Shown: piece after piece, positions 26,907 to 36,453 of the stretch | Layout: every line of letters starts with the position of its first letter | How positions within the stretch are numbered: the first letter of the stretch is position 1 | Assembly (NCBI GenBank): GCA_022827185.1 | Contig: JAJDTM010000056.1 | Location: 124,001 to 188,000 of the forward strand | Source of the DNA: Candidatus Poribacteria bacterium | GTDB lineage: Bacteria; Poribacteria; WGA-4E; WGA-3G | DNA length: 64,000 nt | Reading direction: 5' to 3' | Notes under the pieces: model-generated | What the model saw: only the letters and a program-made list of their open reading frames with translations | Database searches by the model: none | What the model was told of the DNA's origin: nothing | Translations under genes and position numbers: made by a program

Positions 26907-28094
26907 ATGCCAGGTCCACTCAACGGCATAAAGGTCTTAGATTTGACACGCGTCCTCGCGGGGCCCTACGCAACAATGCTACTCGGGGACCTCGGTGCAG
27001 AGGTCATCAAGATTGAGCAGCCTGGCACAGGGGACGAATCCCGAAATTTTGGGCCCTTCAAGAACGGGTTTAGCCTCTACTTCATGAGTGTAAATCGTGG
27101 AAAGCGAAGTATAACGCTCAACCTTAAAACCGAACGTGGACAGGCAATATTTAAACAGTTATTAGCACATACCGATGTCCTTGTAGAAAATTTTCGACCC
27201 GGAACGATGGAAAAACTGGGGTTGGATTACGACACGCTGAAAACGGAGCATCCGTCGCTTATTTATGCCGCGTGTTCCGGTTTCGGACAAACCGGTCCCT
27301 ATGCACAACAGGGTGCTTACGACATGATCATCCAAGGCATGGGGGGCATCATCAGTATCACGGGTGAACCGGAAGGACCACCCGTGCGGGTTGGTACCTC
27401 CATCAGCGACATCACTGCCGCACTCTTCACAACAATCGGTATTCTCTCTGCGCTGCACCACCGCAACCAAACGGGAAAAGGACAGTTCGTGGATGTAGCA
27501 ATGCTTGATAGTCTCGTCGCTGTTTTGGAGAACGCTGTCGTCCGTTACTTCGCTACAGGTGAAGCACCGAAACCGCTCGGTGCGAGACACCCGGCGATTA
27601 CGCCGTTTGAGGCATTCGCATCGGCGGATGGACATGTTATCATCGCACTCGGAAACGATACCCTCTGGGCAAAATTCTGTTCACATGTCAATCGACCGGA
27701 TCTCATTTTGGACAAACGATTCCGCACAAACGCTGATCGAACGGAAAACCATGCGGAATTGTTTCCTATTCTCTCAGAGATTATGACGCAACGGACAACC
27801 GATGCGTGGATTGAGGCACTCGGAAAGATTGGTGTACCGTGCGGTCCTATCAATGCGATGGACAAAGTGGTCAGTCATCCACAGGTACAAGCACGAGAGA
27901 TGATTACCCGTATCGCGCATCAGATTACAGGTGAAGTTGAGGTACCGGGGGTGCCAATCAAGCTTTCGGAAACCCCCGGAAACGTAGACGCACCCGCTCC
28001 GAGTCTCGGTGAACACACAACCGAAATCTTGACCAGTATATTGAAAATGTCGCCAGACGAAATCGCAAACTTAAAACAAGGCGGCGTTATTTGA
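26907..28094 (+). CDS. CaiB/BaiF-type (family III) CoA transferase
   Basis: A 395-residue family III CoA transferase. The N-terminal LDLTRVLAGPYATMLLGDLG and EVIKIEQPG, the SVNRGKRSI segment and the catalytic aspartate D139 in QGAYDMIIQ match formyl-CoA transferase relatives. The enzyme moves CoA between carboxylic acids through an aspartyl-CoA anhydride. The substrate is unknown; no oxalyl-CoA decarboxylase or carnitine gene is next to it. Such genes are numerous in poribacterial-type genomes. Ribosome site: AGGAG at 26894-26898. Confidence 0.9.
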   Translation: MPGPLNGIKVLDLTRVLAGPYATMLLGDLGAEVIKIEQPGTGDESRNFGPFKNGFSLYFMSVNRGKRSITLNLKTERGQAIFKQLLAHTDVLVENFRPGTMEKLGLDYDTLKTEHPSLIYAACSGFGQTGPYAQQGAYDMIIQGMGGIISITGEPEGPPVRVGTSISDITAALFTTIGILSALHHRNQTGKGQFVDVAMLDSLVAVLENAVVRYFATGEAPKPLGARHPAITPFEAFASADGHVIIALGNDTLWAKFCSHVNRPDLILDKRFRTNADRTENHAELFPILSEIMTQRTTDAWIEALGKIGVPCGPINAMDKVVSHPQVQAREMITRIAHQITGEVEVPGVPIKLSETPGNVDAPAPSLGEHTTEILTSILKMSPDEIANLKQGGVI

Positions 28095-28113
28095 GAATGA
28101 TGCTTTCATACTG

Positions 28114-28133
28114 ACAACTGATAACTGATAACT
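28114..28133 (+). repeat. CTGACAACTGATAACTGATA repeat before start
   Basis: A copy of the family at 11172 with an added ACTGATAACT, ending 20 nt before the hydrolase ATG. Confidence 0.6.
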
Positions 28134-28152
28134 ACTCCACAAAGGATCTGGT

Positions 28153-30444
28153 ATGTCAAACAATACGAATCAAGCGTTACACGGAACGGACCTTCTGACA
28201 TTGGATGGAGACCTCGCAGCACAGATGGTCGAGGCACTTGATGGATACGTTACGGATGCTGTGGCGAGTTCCATTGAAAAACGGGGAACATTATGGCACC
28301 GCGATTACAGTTCTCACACGGCATACACCGAGTCCATCAAACCGAATCGCGAGCGGCTTAAAAAACAGATTGGATGCCTTGATGAACGATTACCCATCGT
28401 AGGAGTTGGGTTACCCAGCCCCTACTGCTACGTCGCCTCGACAAAAGATACCACGCACATCGTGGAAGATGGGAATTACACTGTATCCCGTGTCCGTTGG
28501 CAGGTGTTTGATGAAGTCGAGGGTGAAGGACTGCTCTTAGAACCGACACATAACGTCCCAATTATCGCGCAGATTGTCGCGCTGCCAGACGCGGACTGGA
28601 CACCGGAGATGATAGCCGGGGTGACGGATGAACTGCCACCTAACGCACAGTTTGCAAGACGTTTGGCGAAAGCAGGGTGTCGCGTTGTCGTTCCGTTGCT
28701 CATTGACCGCGCCGATACCTATTCCGGCAACCCTACCCTCGGCGCAATGACGAATCAACCGCATCGCGAATTCATCTATCGGATGGCGTATCAACTCGGC
28801 AGACATATCATCGGCTATGAAGTGCAAAAGGTGTTATCATTAGTGGATTGGATGTCGTTGTCCGAGATGCCGATTGGTGTTATCGGTTATGGTGAAGGTG
28901 GACTCATCGCCTTTTATAGTGCTGCAGTCGATTCACGCATTCAGGCGACGGCTGTCAGTGGATACTTCCAATCGCGGCAGGCGGTCTGGCGAGAACCGAT
29001 TTACCGAAATGTCTGGGGACTGCTACACGAATTTGGGGATGCCGAAGTCGCGAGCCTCATTGCACCACGTCCGTTGATTATTGAAGCGAGCCGTGGACCT
29101 GAAATCACCGGACCGCCACCACATCGCGATGGACGCGGCGGTGCTGCACCAGGGCAGCTCGTGTCACCTCCGCTTGATTCTGTAAAGTCGGAATTTAGCC
29201 GGGCACACGAGTTCTATCATCAACTTGGTAGTGAAGATGCCTTGTCCCTCGTCTCTACCGAAGATAGATTACCGGGTGCTCAAGAGACGTTAACCGCCTT
29301 GCTTACCGGACTCGGTATCGAAAACGCACGTCCGGATGGATACCATCCCTCGACTTCAGCAGCTACTGACGATTTCGATTACGAGGCGCGGCAAAAGCGA
29401 CAGTTTATGCAATTAGTCAATCTGACGCAACGCTTTTTAAGGGAGGCAGCCTCACGACGACAACAGTTCTTCTGGGAAAAAACCGATACCGCTTCACTCG
29501 AAAGGTGGGAAGAGACGTGTGCGGATGCCAAAACCTATTTCTGGGACGAGGTTATCGGTAGGTGTCCAGCTCCTGATGTACCTGCCAATCCAAGGACGCG
29601 GCTTATCTATGACGAACCCCGTTGGAAAGGCTACGAAGTTGTTCTTGATGTTTGGAAAGGCGTTTTCGCTTACGGGATTTTACTCCTGCCGAACGATCTA
29701 CAACCGGGTGAACAGCGGCCTGTCGTTGTCTGTCAGCACGGTTTAGAGGGAAGACCACAGGATACGGCTGATCCGAGAATCGAATCCGTTTATCATTCTT
29801 ACGCCGCAAGTTTAGCAGACAGGGGGTTTATCACCTATGCACCGCAGAATCCCTACATCGGTCAAGATGCCTTCCGTGTCATCCAACGCAAAGGGAATCC
29901 GATAAAATGGTCGCTCTTTTCGTTGATCATTCGTCAGCATGAGCGGACGCTCGACTGGTTGGCGGAATTACCTTTCGTTGATGCGGATCGGATCGGGTTT
30001 TATGGACTCTCCTACGGTGGCAAAACAGCGATGCGTGTTCCCGCAGTCCTTGAACGCTATGCCTGCTCAATCTGCTCCGCTGATTTCAACGAATGGATCG
30101 TCAAAAATGCGACCTTTGATTCCCGTTACAGTTATATGTTCACAGGAGAATATGAGATGCCGGAGTTCGATTTAGGAAATACATTCAATTACGGCGAGAT
30201 GGCAGGGTTGATTGCACCGCGCCCGTTTATGGTGGAACGTGGACACGACGATGGTGTCGCACCCGATGAATGGGTCGCTCACGAGTTCGCAGTCGTCCGA
30301 CGGCTCTACGTCCGATTGGGTATCGCCGATAGAACGGAAATAGAATTCTTTGATGGCGGACATCAAATTAATTCCACAGACACGTTCAGTTTCCTACACC
30401 GCCATCTAAACTGGCCCGAACCATCTTCTCTTACTGACAACTGA
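28153..30444 (+). CDS. Tandem alpha/beta-hydrolase, first nucleophile replaced
   Basis: A 763-residue protein with two alpha/beta-hydrolase halves. The C-terminal half (about 480-760) has nucleophile elbow GLSYGG (618-623, Ser 620), acid candidates D699/D700 in RGHDDG, and His 737 in DGGHQIN: a full triad of dienelactone hydrolase/acetyl-xylan esterase type. The N-terminal half (about 60-330) has the same elbow written GYGEGG (244-249), with Glu 247 in place of serine, so it is probably inactive or structural. There is no signal peptide. The substrate is probably a carboxyl ester, perhaps of a sugar. It starts after AAAGGATCTGGT, 58 nt from the CoA transferase gene. Confidence 0.8.
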   Translation: MSNNTNQALHGTDLLTLDGDLAAQMVEALDGYVTDAVASSIEKRGTLWHRDYSSHTAYTESIKPNRERLKKQIGCLDERLPIVGVGLPSPYCYVASTKDTTHIVEDGNYTVSRVRWQVFDEVEGEGLLLEPTHNVPIIAQIVALPDADWTPEMIAGVTDELPPNAQFARRLAKAGCRVVVPLLIDRADTYSGNPTLGAMTNQPHREFIYRMAYQLGRHIIGYEVQKVLSLVDWMSLSEMPIGVIGYGEGGLIAFYSAAVDSRIQATAVSGYFQSRQAVWREPIYRNVWGLLHEFGDAEVASLIAPRPLIIEASRGPEITGPPPHRDGRGGAAPGQLVSPPLDSVKSEFSRAHEFYHQLGSEDALSLVSTEDRLPGAQETLTALLTGLGIENARPDGYHPSTSAATDDFDYEARQKRQFMQLVNLTQRFLREAASRRQQFFWEKTDTASLERWEETCADAKTYFWDEVIGRCPAPDVPANPRTRLIYDEPRWKGYEVVLDVWKGVFAYGILLLPNDLQPGEQRPVVVCQHGLEGRPQDTADPRIESVYHSYAASLADRGFITYAPQNPYIGQDAFRVIQRKGNPIKWSLFSLIIRQHERTLDWLAELPFVDADRIGFYGLSYGGKTAMRVPAVLERYACSICSADFNEWIVKNATFDSRYSYMFTGEYEMPEFDLGNTFNYGEMAGLIAPRPFMVERGHDDGVAPDEWVAHEFAVVRRLYVRLGIADRTEIEFFDGGHQINSTDTFSFLHRHLNWPEPSSLTDN

Positions 30445-30450
30445 TAACTA

Positions 30451-30503
30451 TAGGACTTACGCATCCCCCTTGCAGGCGGGGTTTGAAACCCCGCCTGCAG
30501 TGC
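30451..30503. repeat. Partial TAGGACTTACGCA element with hairpin
   Basis: TAGGACTTACGCA at 30451-30463 leads into TGCAGGCGGGGTTT, G, and the exact complement (30471-30499). The right terminus is missing. The frame through it reads MQAGFETPPA, a false N-terminus for the following gene. Confidence 0.7.
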
Positions 30504-30541
30504 ATCTTCTCTCACTGACAACTGACAAGTATAAAAAAACT

Positions 30542-31594
30542 ATGCTTTATTCCATCATCGTAAGTGCCGGATTAGAAACCATCGCACGCGAGGAGTTATC
30601 ACAGCGTTTCGGGGATACAGGACACCTGAAGATCCTTGAACGCAAACCGCAACGACTCCTCTTTGAATACACAGGCAACCCGCGTGAACTGCTATCACTA
30701 CGAACAGCGGAACATCTCTTCCTCATTTTGAAACGGATACCGAAGATGACGCGCTCACGTAGTTCCTTAGCGGCACTCAGTGGTTCGCTCACGCGCTTCA
30801 ATTTCAAAGAGACGTTTGAATGCTGTAGACAGGTGGGTATCAATGTCCGAAAACGGACACCGTTTCGCGTAACGAGCCGACTTTCAGGAAAACGGAACTT
30901 CCGACGCACCGACCTCCAACGTGTAATTGAACAGGCGTTATTAAAACGGGGATGGTATCTGACTTCTGGCGGCTCGGCACTTGAAGTCTGGGCAGAAGTC
31001 CATGGAGATGACGGCTACATCAGCGTCAAACTCTCAAGCAACGATATGGCGCAACGTCCTTATAAGCAGGCACATATCCCCGCATCCCTCAAACCGACGT
31101 TGGCTTATAGCATGGTACGCCTCTCGCGACCGCATCCGAACGATGTTTTTTTAGACGCGATGTGTGGTGCGGGGACGATTCTGTTGGAACGCGCACTGAT
31201 CAATCGCTATCGCTACCTTATCGGTGGTGATGTCTCCATAGAGGCATTGGACGCTACGGTCACAAATTTCGGTAGACAACATCAACCCCGCCAATTTTTT
31301 CACTGGGATGCACGCAACTTGCCGCTCCAACCGAACATAGTCGATAAAATCGTCTGTAACCTGCCATTCGGTGAGACCGTCGGGAATGTACCACAACTTA
31401 CCAATCTATACCGGCGTTGCCTCAAGGAATATGCCCGTGTCCTGAAACCGAGAGGTAGGATGGTGCTGCTCACTTCACAACGGACATTTCTGGATGACGA
31501 ACTGCAGCAATTACGTTTTCTCAAAGTAGGGAAACAATTGACAGTAGATGTCCGCGGAAAACGGGCATGGATATATGTCATCCACTTCACATAG
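30542..31594 (+). CDS. THUMP-domain RNA N2-guanine methyltransferase-like protein
   Basis: A 350-residue protein. The N-terminal part (about 50-170) resembles the THUMP domain with its NFLD-like lead-in; the C-terminal UPF0020 methyltransferase carries the SAM motif FLDAMCGAGT (203-212) and the catalytic loop NLPFG (273-277), typical of enzymes making m2G in tRNA (TrmN/Trm14) or rRNA. The precise RNA target is undecided. I place the start at ATG 30542; the 24 upstream residues are an in-frame translation of a repeat element. No strong ribosome site is seen. It ends 8 nt before the convergent aldo/keto reductase gene. Confidence 0.82.
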   Translation: MLYSIIVSAGLETIAREELSQRFGDTGHLKILERKPQRLLFEYTGNPRELLSLRTAEHLFLILKRIPKMTRSRSSLAALSGSLTRFNFKETFECCRQVGINVRKRTPFRVTSRLSGKRNFRRTDLQRVIEQALLKRGWYLTSGGSALEVWAEVHGDDGYISVKLSSNDMAQRPYKQAHIPASLKPTLAYSMVRLSRPHPNDVFLDAMCGAGTILLERALINRYRYLIGGDVSIEALDATVTNFGRQHQPRQFFHWDARNLPLQPNIVDKIVCNLPFGETVGNVPQLTNLYRRCLKEYARVLKPRGRMVLLTSQRTFLDDELQQLRFLKVGKQLTVDVRGKRAWIYVIHFT

Positions 31595-31602
31595 CACGCC
31601 GC

Positions 31603-32424
31603 TTACCGTCCATGAATCGCTTGCAAATCTAACCGGGCATCAACATTATCAGAAACGGCGTTTGTCCAATCCACATCGTCAATACGCTGCAGGCTCATCA
31701 GTGCAACGTTCACCATCGGATTTGAGAGCGAGTAGTTCAACAGAAAACTGTCTACATCAACATCTGCCATCTCGTTAGGAAAGCAGTGTTTCATCAGGTT
31801 CTGGAAAGCGTTACTGGTCGTAGACCGCATCAACACAATTCCCATCTCTTGTGCGACAGCATCAGGGATGATGCCACGCCTACCGAATGCATCACAAGTG
31901 CTCTGATACATCAAGTTATAATGGATTTGCATCATATCAAATTCACCGGTGGCAATAAACTGCTCTATACCACCAGAGGGACCGTCCGCGGAGAAGCCGA
32001 TGAATCGCACCTTTCCCTCCTGCTTCAGTTTCAGGTACGCTGCGAGTCCACCGCCGTTTAGAATGCGTTCTGTGTCTTCTGCGTAGAACCATCCGCCATG
32101 GAATTGCAAGACATCGATATAGTCGGTGCCGAGGCGTTGCAGACTACCTTCCACGTCAATGGCGATACCATCGGGATCGTAGGCTTCCGTCTTCGTGGCG
32201 ACGATGCACGATTTACGCCGCCCCGCGATTGCCTTGCCAATAATTGTTTCGCTGTACCCTCCACCGTAATCCGGAGCGGTATCGAAGTAGTTGAGTCCTG
32301 AATCCATGGCGTGATGGAGCATATTGACAAGTGAAATTTCATCGTGTTCTGGACGGACTCGACCGCCGCCGTAACCAATTTCTGATACGTTGAGTCCTGT
32401 TTTACCGAGTGTGCGATACTGCAT
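31603..32424 (-). CDS. Aldo/keto reductase
   Basis: A 273-residue aldo/keto reductase barrel. The expected tetrad is visible: Asp in NYFDTAPDYG, Tyr in GGGYSE or DYGG, Lys in ATKTEAY and His in LQFHGG. These NADPH enzymes reduce aldehydes or ketones, or oxidise sugars; the substrate is unknown. The start MQYRTLGKTGLNVS at 32424 is chosen because GGAAGGAAG stands before it; the longer frame to 32457 reads through a repeat. Confidence 0.88.
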   Translation of the reverse strand: MQYRTLGKTGLNVSEIGYGGGRVRPEHDEISLVNMLHHAMDSGLNYFDTAPDYGGGYSETIIGKAIAGRRKSCIVATKTEAYDPDGIAIDVEGSLQRLGTDYIDVLQFHGGWFYAEDTERILNGGGLAAYLKLKQEGKVRFIGFSADGPSGGIEQFIATGEFDMMQIHYNLMYQSTCDAFGRRGIIPDAVAQEMGIVLMRSTTSNAFQNLMKHCFPNEMADVDVDSFLLNYSLSNPMVNVALMSLQRIDDVDWTNAVSDNVDARLDLQAIHGR

Positions 32425-32486
32425 AGTAAACTTCCTTCCAAAATAGCCGTCAGCCATCAGCCATCAGCCATCAGTAAAGAGACAGG

Positions 32487-32590
32487 AACGGAAGGATGGA
32501 AGGACGGAAGGGTGGACGGATGGAAGAAGTATTTCCATGCAATCTTCCAGTCTTCCAATCTTCCAATCTTCCAATCTTCCAGTCTTCCAT
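32487..32590. repeat. Tandem repeats: GGATGGAA-type run and six 8 bp TCTTCCAA units
   Basis: 32487-32525 is a run of imperfect GGAAGGAT/GGACGGAA units. 32543-32590 holds six consecutive 8 bp units: TCTTCCAG, TCTTCCAA three times, TCTTCCAG, TCTTCCAT. It ends 3 nt from the dnaE stop codon. GTCAGCCATCAGCC repeats flank it at 32449. Confidence 0.8.
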
Positions 32591-32593
32591 CTG

Positions 32594-35500
32594 TTAGACA
32601 AAATCCATCCGTGAGGTGCGGCTTTTATTCCCACGGAGCGTGCGGTTGCTCGGCTTGATACAATTTTCGCCGAATAAGCCTTCAACCTGTTCAATGACAG
32701 TCGGGGCGTTGGTGATATTATATGCTTTGCCGCATTTCGCGATTACTTCACCGTAACGCGGACTCATAAGCCTCAAAATTAGATCCAAATTGCCCTTGTT
32801 CGCAGCAGCTATTTTCTGGAGTGCTTTCAGTTTTTCGGTATTTTCAACATCGGATTCTGGAATCGTCACCTCAAGCGCAGATGTCTGTTGCTCCGTGACG
32901 GACTCAATATCTATCACGCGATCTGCCTGTATCTGACGCTCGTCCTTTTCGGATTCACCGTTCTCAGACTTCTGATTTTTGCTTCTCTGATTGATATTGA
33001 CTTTCCCGCGAATCCAAACGACTCTACCTTCAACGAGATCACCAGCGGTTTTGTATGCATCTGGGAAAATAACGACTTCTACCGTGCCGTCCAAATCCTC
33101 GAGTCCAATCACTGCCATCTGATCACCTTTCCGCGTGGTAATACTTTTCACATCAGTTATCATGCCTGCGACATCGACCTCAGAGTCGATACGGTGTGCA
33201 GTGAGGGTTTGGGTGCTTGTACTCGTGTAGTTTTCGATAATGTCGCTATATTCTTCAAGCGGATGCCCGGAAACGTAGAAACCGAGTTGTTCCCTTTCTC
33301 GCATCAGCCGTTCCAAGGGATCCAATTCGGGTACCGCTGCGAGTGTTACAGTCGGTGCTTCCTCTCTGTCGCTGAAGAAATTCATCTGTCCGCGCTCGCG
33401 TTCGGCTTGTGCGTTCTGCGCGGCTTTCATGATATTCTCTAAACTCGCGAGGTATTGTGCGCGGTGTCCTTCAAGCGAATCAAATGCACCACTCAAAATT
33501 AGACTCTCCACAGCGCGTTTATTGACCTGCTTCATATCCACGCGCTCACAGAAATCTTGTAGTGATGTAAACGAACCGCTTTCCGCCCGTGTTTCCACGA
33601 TTTCGTCTATAGCGGCATCACCGACACCTTTCACAGCAACAAGCCCGCAGTAGATATCGTTGCCATCTACAGTGAATTCTCTTCTGCTGCTGTTAACATC
33701 CGGTGGGATTAGGTTGATTTCCACATCCAGAAAGTTAGCAAGTTTCTTACATTCAGCGCGGTAGCGGGTAATTTTCCCCGAATCGCCAGCCTCACCAGTC
33801 ATCATCGCTGCCATGAATTCGTGTGGATAGTGCGTTTTCAGATACGCCATTTGGAAGGCTAACATCGAATACGCAACAGTGTGTGATTTGTTGAAGGCAT
33901 AGCCCCCGAAGGGTTCAAGCAAGGCGTACACTTCCTCTGCCTCTTTGGCAGAGATGCCTTTTTCGGTCGCACCTTCAATAAATTTCTCGCGTTGTGCTTT
34001 AATGAGGGCATCGTCCTTCTTTCCCATTGCGGATCGGAGAATGTCCGCCTCACCAAGTGTGAAGCCTGCCATATCCCGCGCGATTTGCATGACCTGTTCT
34101 TGATAGATACACACGCCGTAGGTGTTTTTGAGGGCATCCTCAAGGGTCGGATGCAGGTATTCTACTTTTTGCAACCCGTTCTTTCGATCTATAAACTGCT
34201 GCATCATACCACTCTCTATCGGGCCCGGACGATAGAGCGCAGGAATTGCAGAGAACTCCTCAAAGTTATCCGGCTTGAGTTGCGTAACAACCCGATACAT
34301 ACCACCAGAAGCCTCCAACTGGAACAACCCCGCAATCAGTCCCTGACTGATGAGCAAGTAGGTCTTCTGGTCGTCGAAGGGGATCTCTTCGAGTTTAATG
34401 TCCTTGCCGTGATTTGTCTTAATCATCTGTAGGCAGTCGTACGTCTCAGTGAGGCTGCGTAAACCGAGGGAATCGAATTTGACGATGCCAACATCTTCAA
34501 CAGTTTTCCCTTCAAACTGCGACGCAACTTGGTCGTTTTTATCTTTGAATAGCGGAACATAGTCAGCCAACGGACCGTTTGAAACGACGATCGCGGAAGC
34601 GTGGCAGGAGACATGCCGTTTCGCGCCTTCCACCGCTTTGCTGAGATCCATCAATTCTCTATTTTCGGGACGGTCAGCGAGTGTCTGAAATTCTGGCACC
34701 TGTTCCAAGACTTCATCAAGCGTTATGCCAGGAATGGATGGAATGAGTTCTGTCAATTTTTCAACATCGTCGAGGGGCACCTCAAGGGCGCGACCGACAT
34801 CCTTGATAGCGGCTTTTGCCCCCAAGGTCGCAAAGGTAGCGACTTTGCCTACAGAGTCTTCACCATATTTTTCTACAAGATAATTGATCACATGTTCACG
34901 GGCACGATCGGCGAAATCAATGTCGATATCGGGCGGACTGATACGTTCAAGATTTAGAAACCGTTCAAAGAGACAGTCATAATCCATGGGATTGAACCGA
35001 ATCACATCCAAGGCGTAAAGCACGAGACTGCTGGCGGCAGAACCGCGTGCGGAGAGTGGATACCCCTGTTTATGCGCATATTTAACGTAATCCCACACGA
35101 TGAGGAAGTAGCCGGGGTAGCCGGTTTTGCTAATAATATCCAACTCATAATCCAGCCGCTGCCGAATATCTTCGGAGAGTTCTCCGCACTTTTCGCGTAA
35201 ACCTTCGTAGCACAACTCTTTGAGGTAACTGTCGTTTGTGTGTCCTTCGGGAACCTCATATTTCGGCATCACACTCTCGCCATAATCGAGTTTGAGTTGA
35301 CACCGATTCGCGATTTCAAGTGTATTGCTGATGGCTTCCGGCGGATAATCCTTAAGTGCCTCCCGCATTTCGTCGACGCTTTTAAAGTAGAAGTGGTTAT
35401 CAAACCGCATCCGTTGCTGATCGCTGACGGGTTTTTTCATCTGTATGCAGAGGAGGACATCGTGCATCTCGTGATCCGATTTTCGGAGGTAGTGGCAATC

Positions 35501-36115
35501 GTTTGTACCGACGATTGGGAGATTGAACTCTTTCGCCAATTGGACCATTATCGGGTATGCCTCTTGCTCCTTGTCAATATAATGGTTCTGGACCTCAACG
35601 TATAGATTCCGCTCCCCCATTATCTCCATTAGCGTTTTGAAGTGTTGGATGCCTTCTTCTCGGCGACTTGAGCAGATGAGTTGTGGCACTTGGCCTTGGA
35701 TACACCCTGTGAGTGCGATAATTCCGTCGCGATACTCGCGCAGGATTTCCATGTCAATGCGGGGTCTGCTGTAAAACCCTTCTGTGTATCCGAGCGATAC
35801 CAATTTTAGGAGATTCTGGTAACCGGTTGCATCTTCCGCAAGCAGCGTGAGGTGATAGGGACTGCCTTGTTCCTTCCCGCGCTTCTTTCGGTTGCCGGGC
35901 GCGACATATACCTCGCAACCGACGATCGGGTTGACGCCCGCCTTTGTTGCTTTACTATATAATTCCCATGCACCGAACATATTGCCGTGGTCAGTAAGTG
36001 CGACAGCAGGCGCGCTGTTTTCGACTGCCCATTCAATCATGTTCTCAATGCGGCACGCGCCGTCAAGCATGCTATACTCGCTATGATTATGTAGATGAAC
36101 AAATTCGCTTGCCAT
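32594..36115 (-). CDS. dnaE: DNA polymerase III alpha subunit (DnaE)
   Basis: A 1173-residue replicative polymerase. An N-terminal PHP domain (HLHNHSEYSMLDG at the start; to about 210) precedes the Pol III palm with catalytic aspartates in PDIDIDFADR (near 390), fingers, and a C-terminal helix-hairpin-helix plus OB domain (VDVAGMITDVKSITTRKGD). It elongates the chromosome with the clamp. ATG 36115 is chosen because GGAGG lies just upstream; the frame to 36154 has no ribosome site. The C-terminal tail after the OB fold is short and the stop is beside tandem repeats. Confidence 0.95.
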   Translation of the reverse strand: MASEFVHLHNHSEYSMLDGACRIENMIEWAVENSAPAVALTDHGNMFGAWELYSKATKAGVNPIVGCEVYVAPGNRKKRGKEQGSPYHLTLLAEDATGYQNLLKLVSLGYTEGFYSRPRIDMEILREYRDGIIALTGCIQGQVPQLICSSRREEGIQHFKTLMEIMGERNLYVEVQNHYIDKEQEAYPIMVQLAKEFNLPIVGTNDCHYLRKSDHEMHDVLLCIQMKKPVSDQQRMRFDNHFYFKSVDEMREALKDYPPEAISNTLEIANRCQLKLDYGESVMPKYEVPEGHTNDSYLKELCYEGLREKCGELSEDIRQRLDYELDIISKTGYPGYFLIVWDYVKYAHKQGYPLSARGSAASSLVLYALDVIRFNPMDYDCLFERFLNLERISPPDIDIDFADRAREHVINYLVEKYGEDSVGKVATFATLGAKAAIKDVGRALEVPLDDVEKLTELIPSIPGITLDEVLEQVPEFQTLADRPENRELMDLSKAVEGAKRHVSCHASAIVVSNGPLADYVPLFKDKNDQVASQFEGKTVEDVGIVKFDSLGLRSLTETYDCLQMIKTNHGKDIKLEEIPFDDQKTYLLISQGLIAGLFQLEASGGMYRVVTQLKPDNFEEFSAIPALYRPGPIESGMMQQFIDRKNGLQKVEYLHPTLEDALKNTYGVCIYQEQVMQIARDMAGFTLGEADILRSAMGKKDDALIKAQREKFIEGATEKGISAKEAEEVYALLEPFGGYAFNKSHTVAYSMLAFQMAYLKTHYPHEFMAAMMTGEAGDSGKITRYRAECKKLANFLDVEINLIPPDVNSSRREFTVDGNDIYCGLVAVKGVGDAAIDEIVETRAESGSFTSLQDFCERVDMKQVNKRAVESLILSGAFDSLEGHRAQYLASLENIMKAAQNAQAERERGQMNFFSDREEAPTVTLAAVPELDPLERLMREREQLGFYVSGHPLEEYSDIIENYTSTSTQTLTAHRIDSEVDVAGMITDVKSITTRKGDQMAVIGLEDLDGTVEVVIFPDAYKTAGDLVEGRVVWIRGKVNINQRSKNQKSENGESEKDERQIQADRVIDIESVTEQQTSALEVTIPESDVENTEKLKALQKIAAANKGNLDLILRLMSPRYGEVIAKCGKAYNITNAPTVIEQVEGLFGENCIKPSNRTLRGNKSRTSRMDFV

Positions 36116-36315
36116 CTGTCCTCCAATATTAAGTTCAATCGTTGAATGTATCAAATGTTATGAAAACGTATTTAATAATATCAGAAAAATGCTAAAATTG
36201 CTACTATAAATTTTTAAATTATTGTGCATCCAATTGGACTTTTTGGTGTAGGAATTTCGTCCGTAAATGCTGCGATGTTGTGAACCTAAAGCGTTCTAAA
36301 GACTCTGATTTTATA

Positions 36316-36345
36316 TTGATGCACTTTCCTTAAACCTGTTATAAT
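36316..36345 (+). promoter_or_regulatory. Sigma-70 promoter of MFS gene
   Basis: TTGATG at 36316-36321, an 18 nt spacer, TATAAT at 36340-36345. The leader to ATG 36454 is about 100 nt. The remainder of the gap 36116-36453 is AT-rich with no other recognisable element. Confidence 0.6.
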
Positions 36346-36453
36346 AGACGATATTATATTTATAAAAGTGCTACCGGATTTCACTATTAACCACAATCCG
36401 CTGGCGCGGAAAAGGTATGGATTCATCGTCGCGTCTGCTCGCGTTCATCTTAG

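Noticed and set aside
30470..30541. Longer N-terminus for the THUMP methyltransferase
   Set aside because: It is a translation of the hairpin repeat.
32543..32590. CRISPR array
   Set aside because: Units are 8 bp and directly adjacent, with no spacers.
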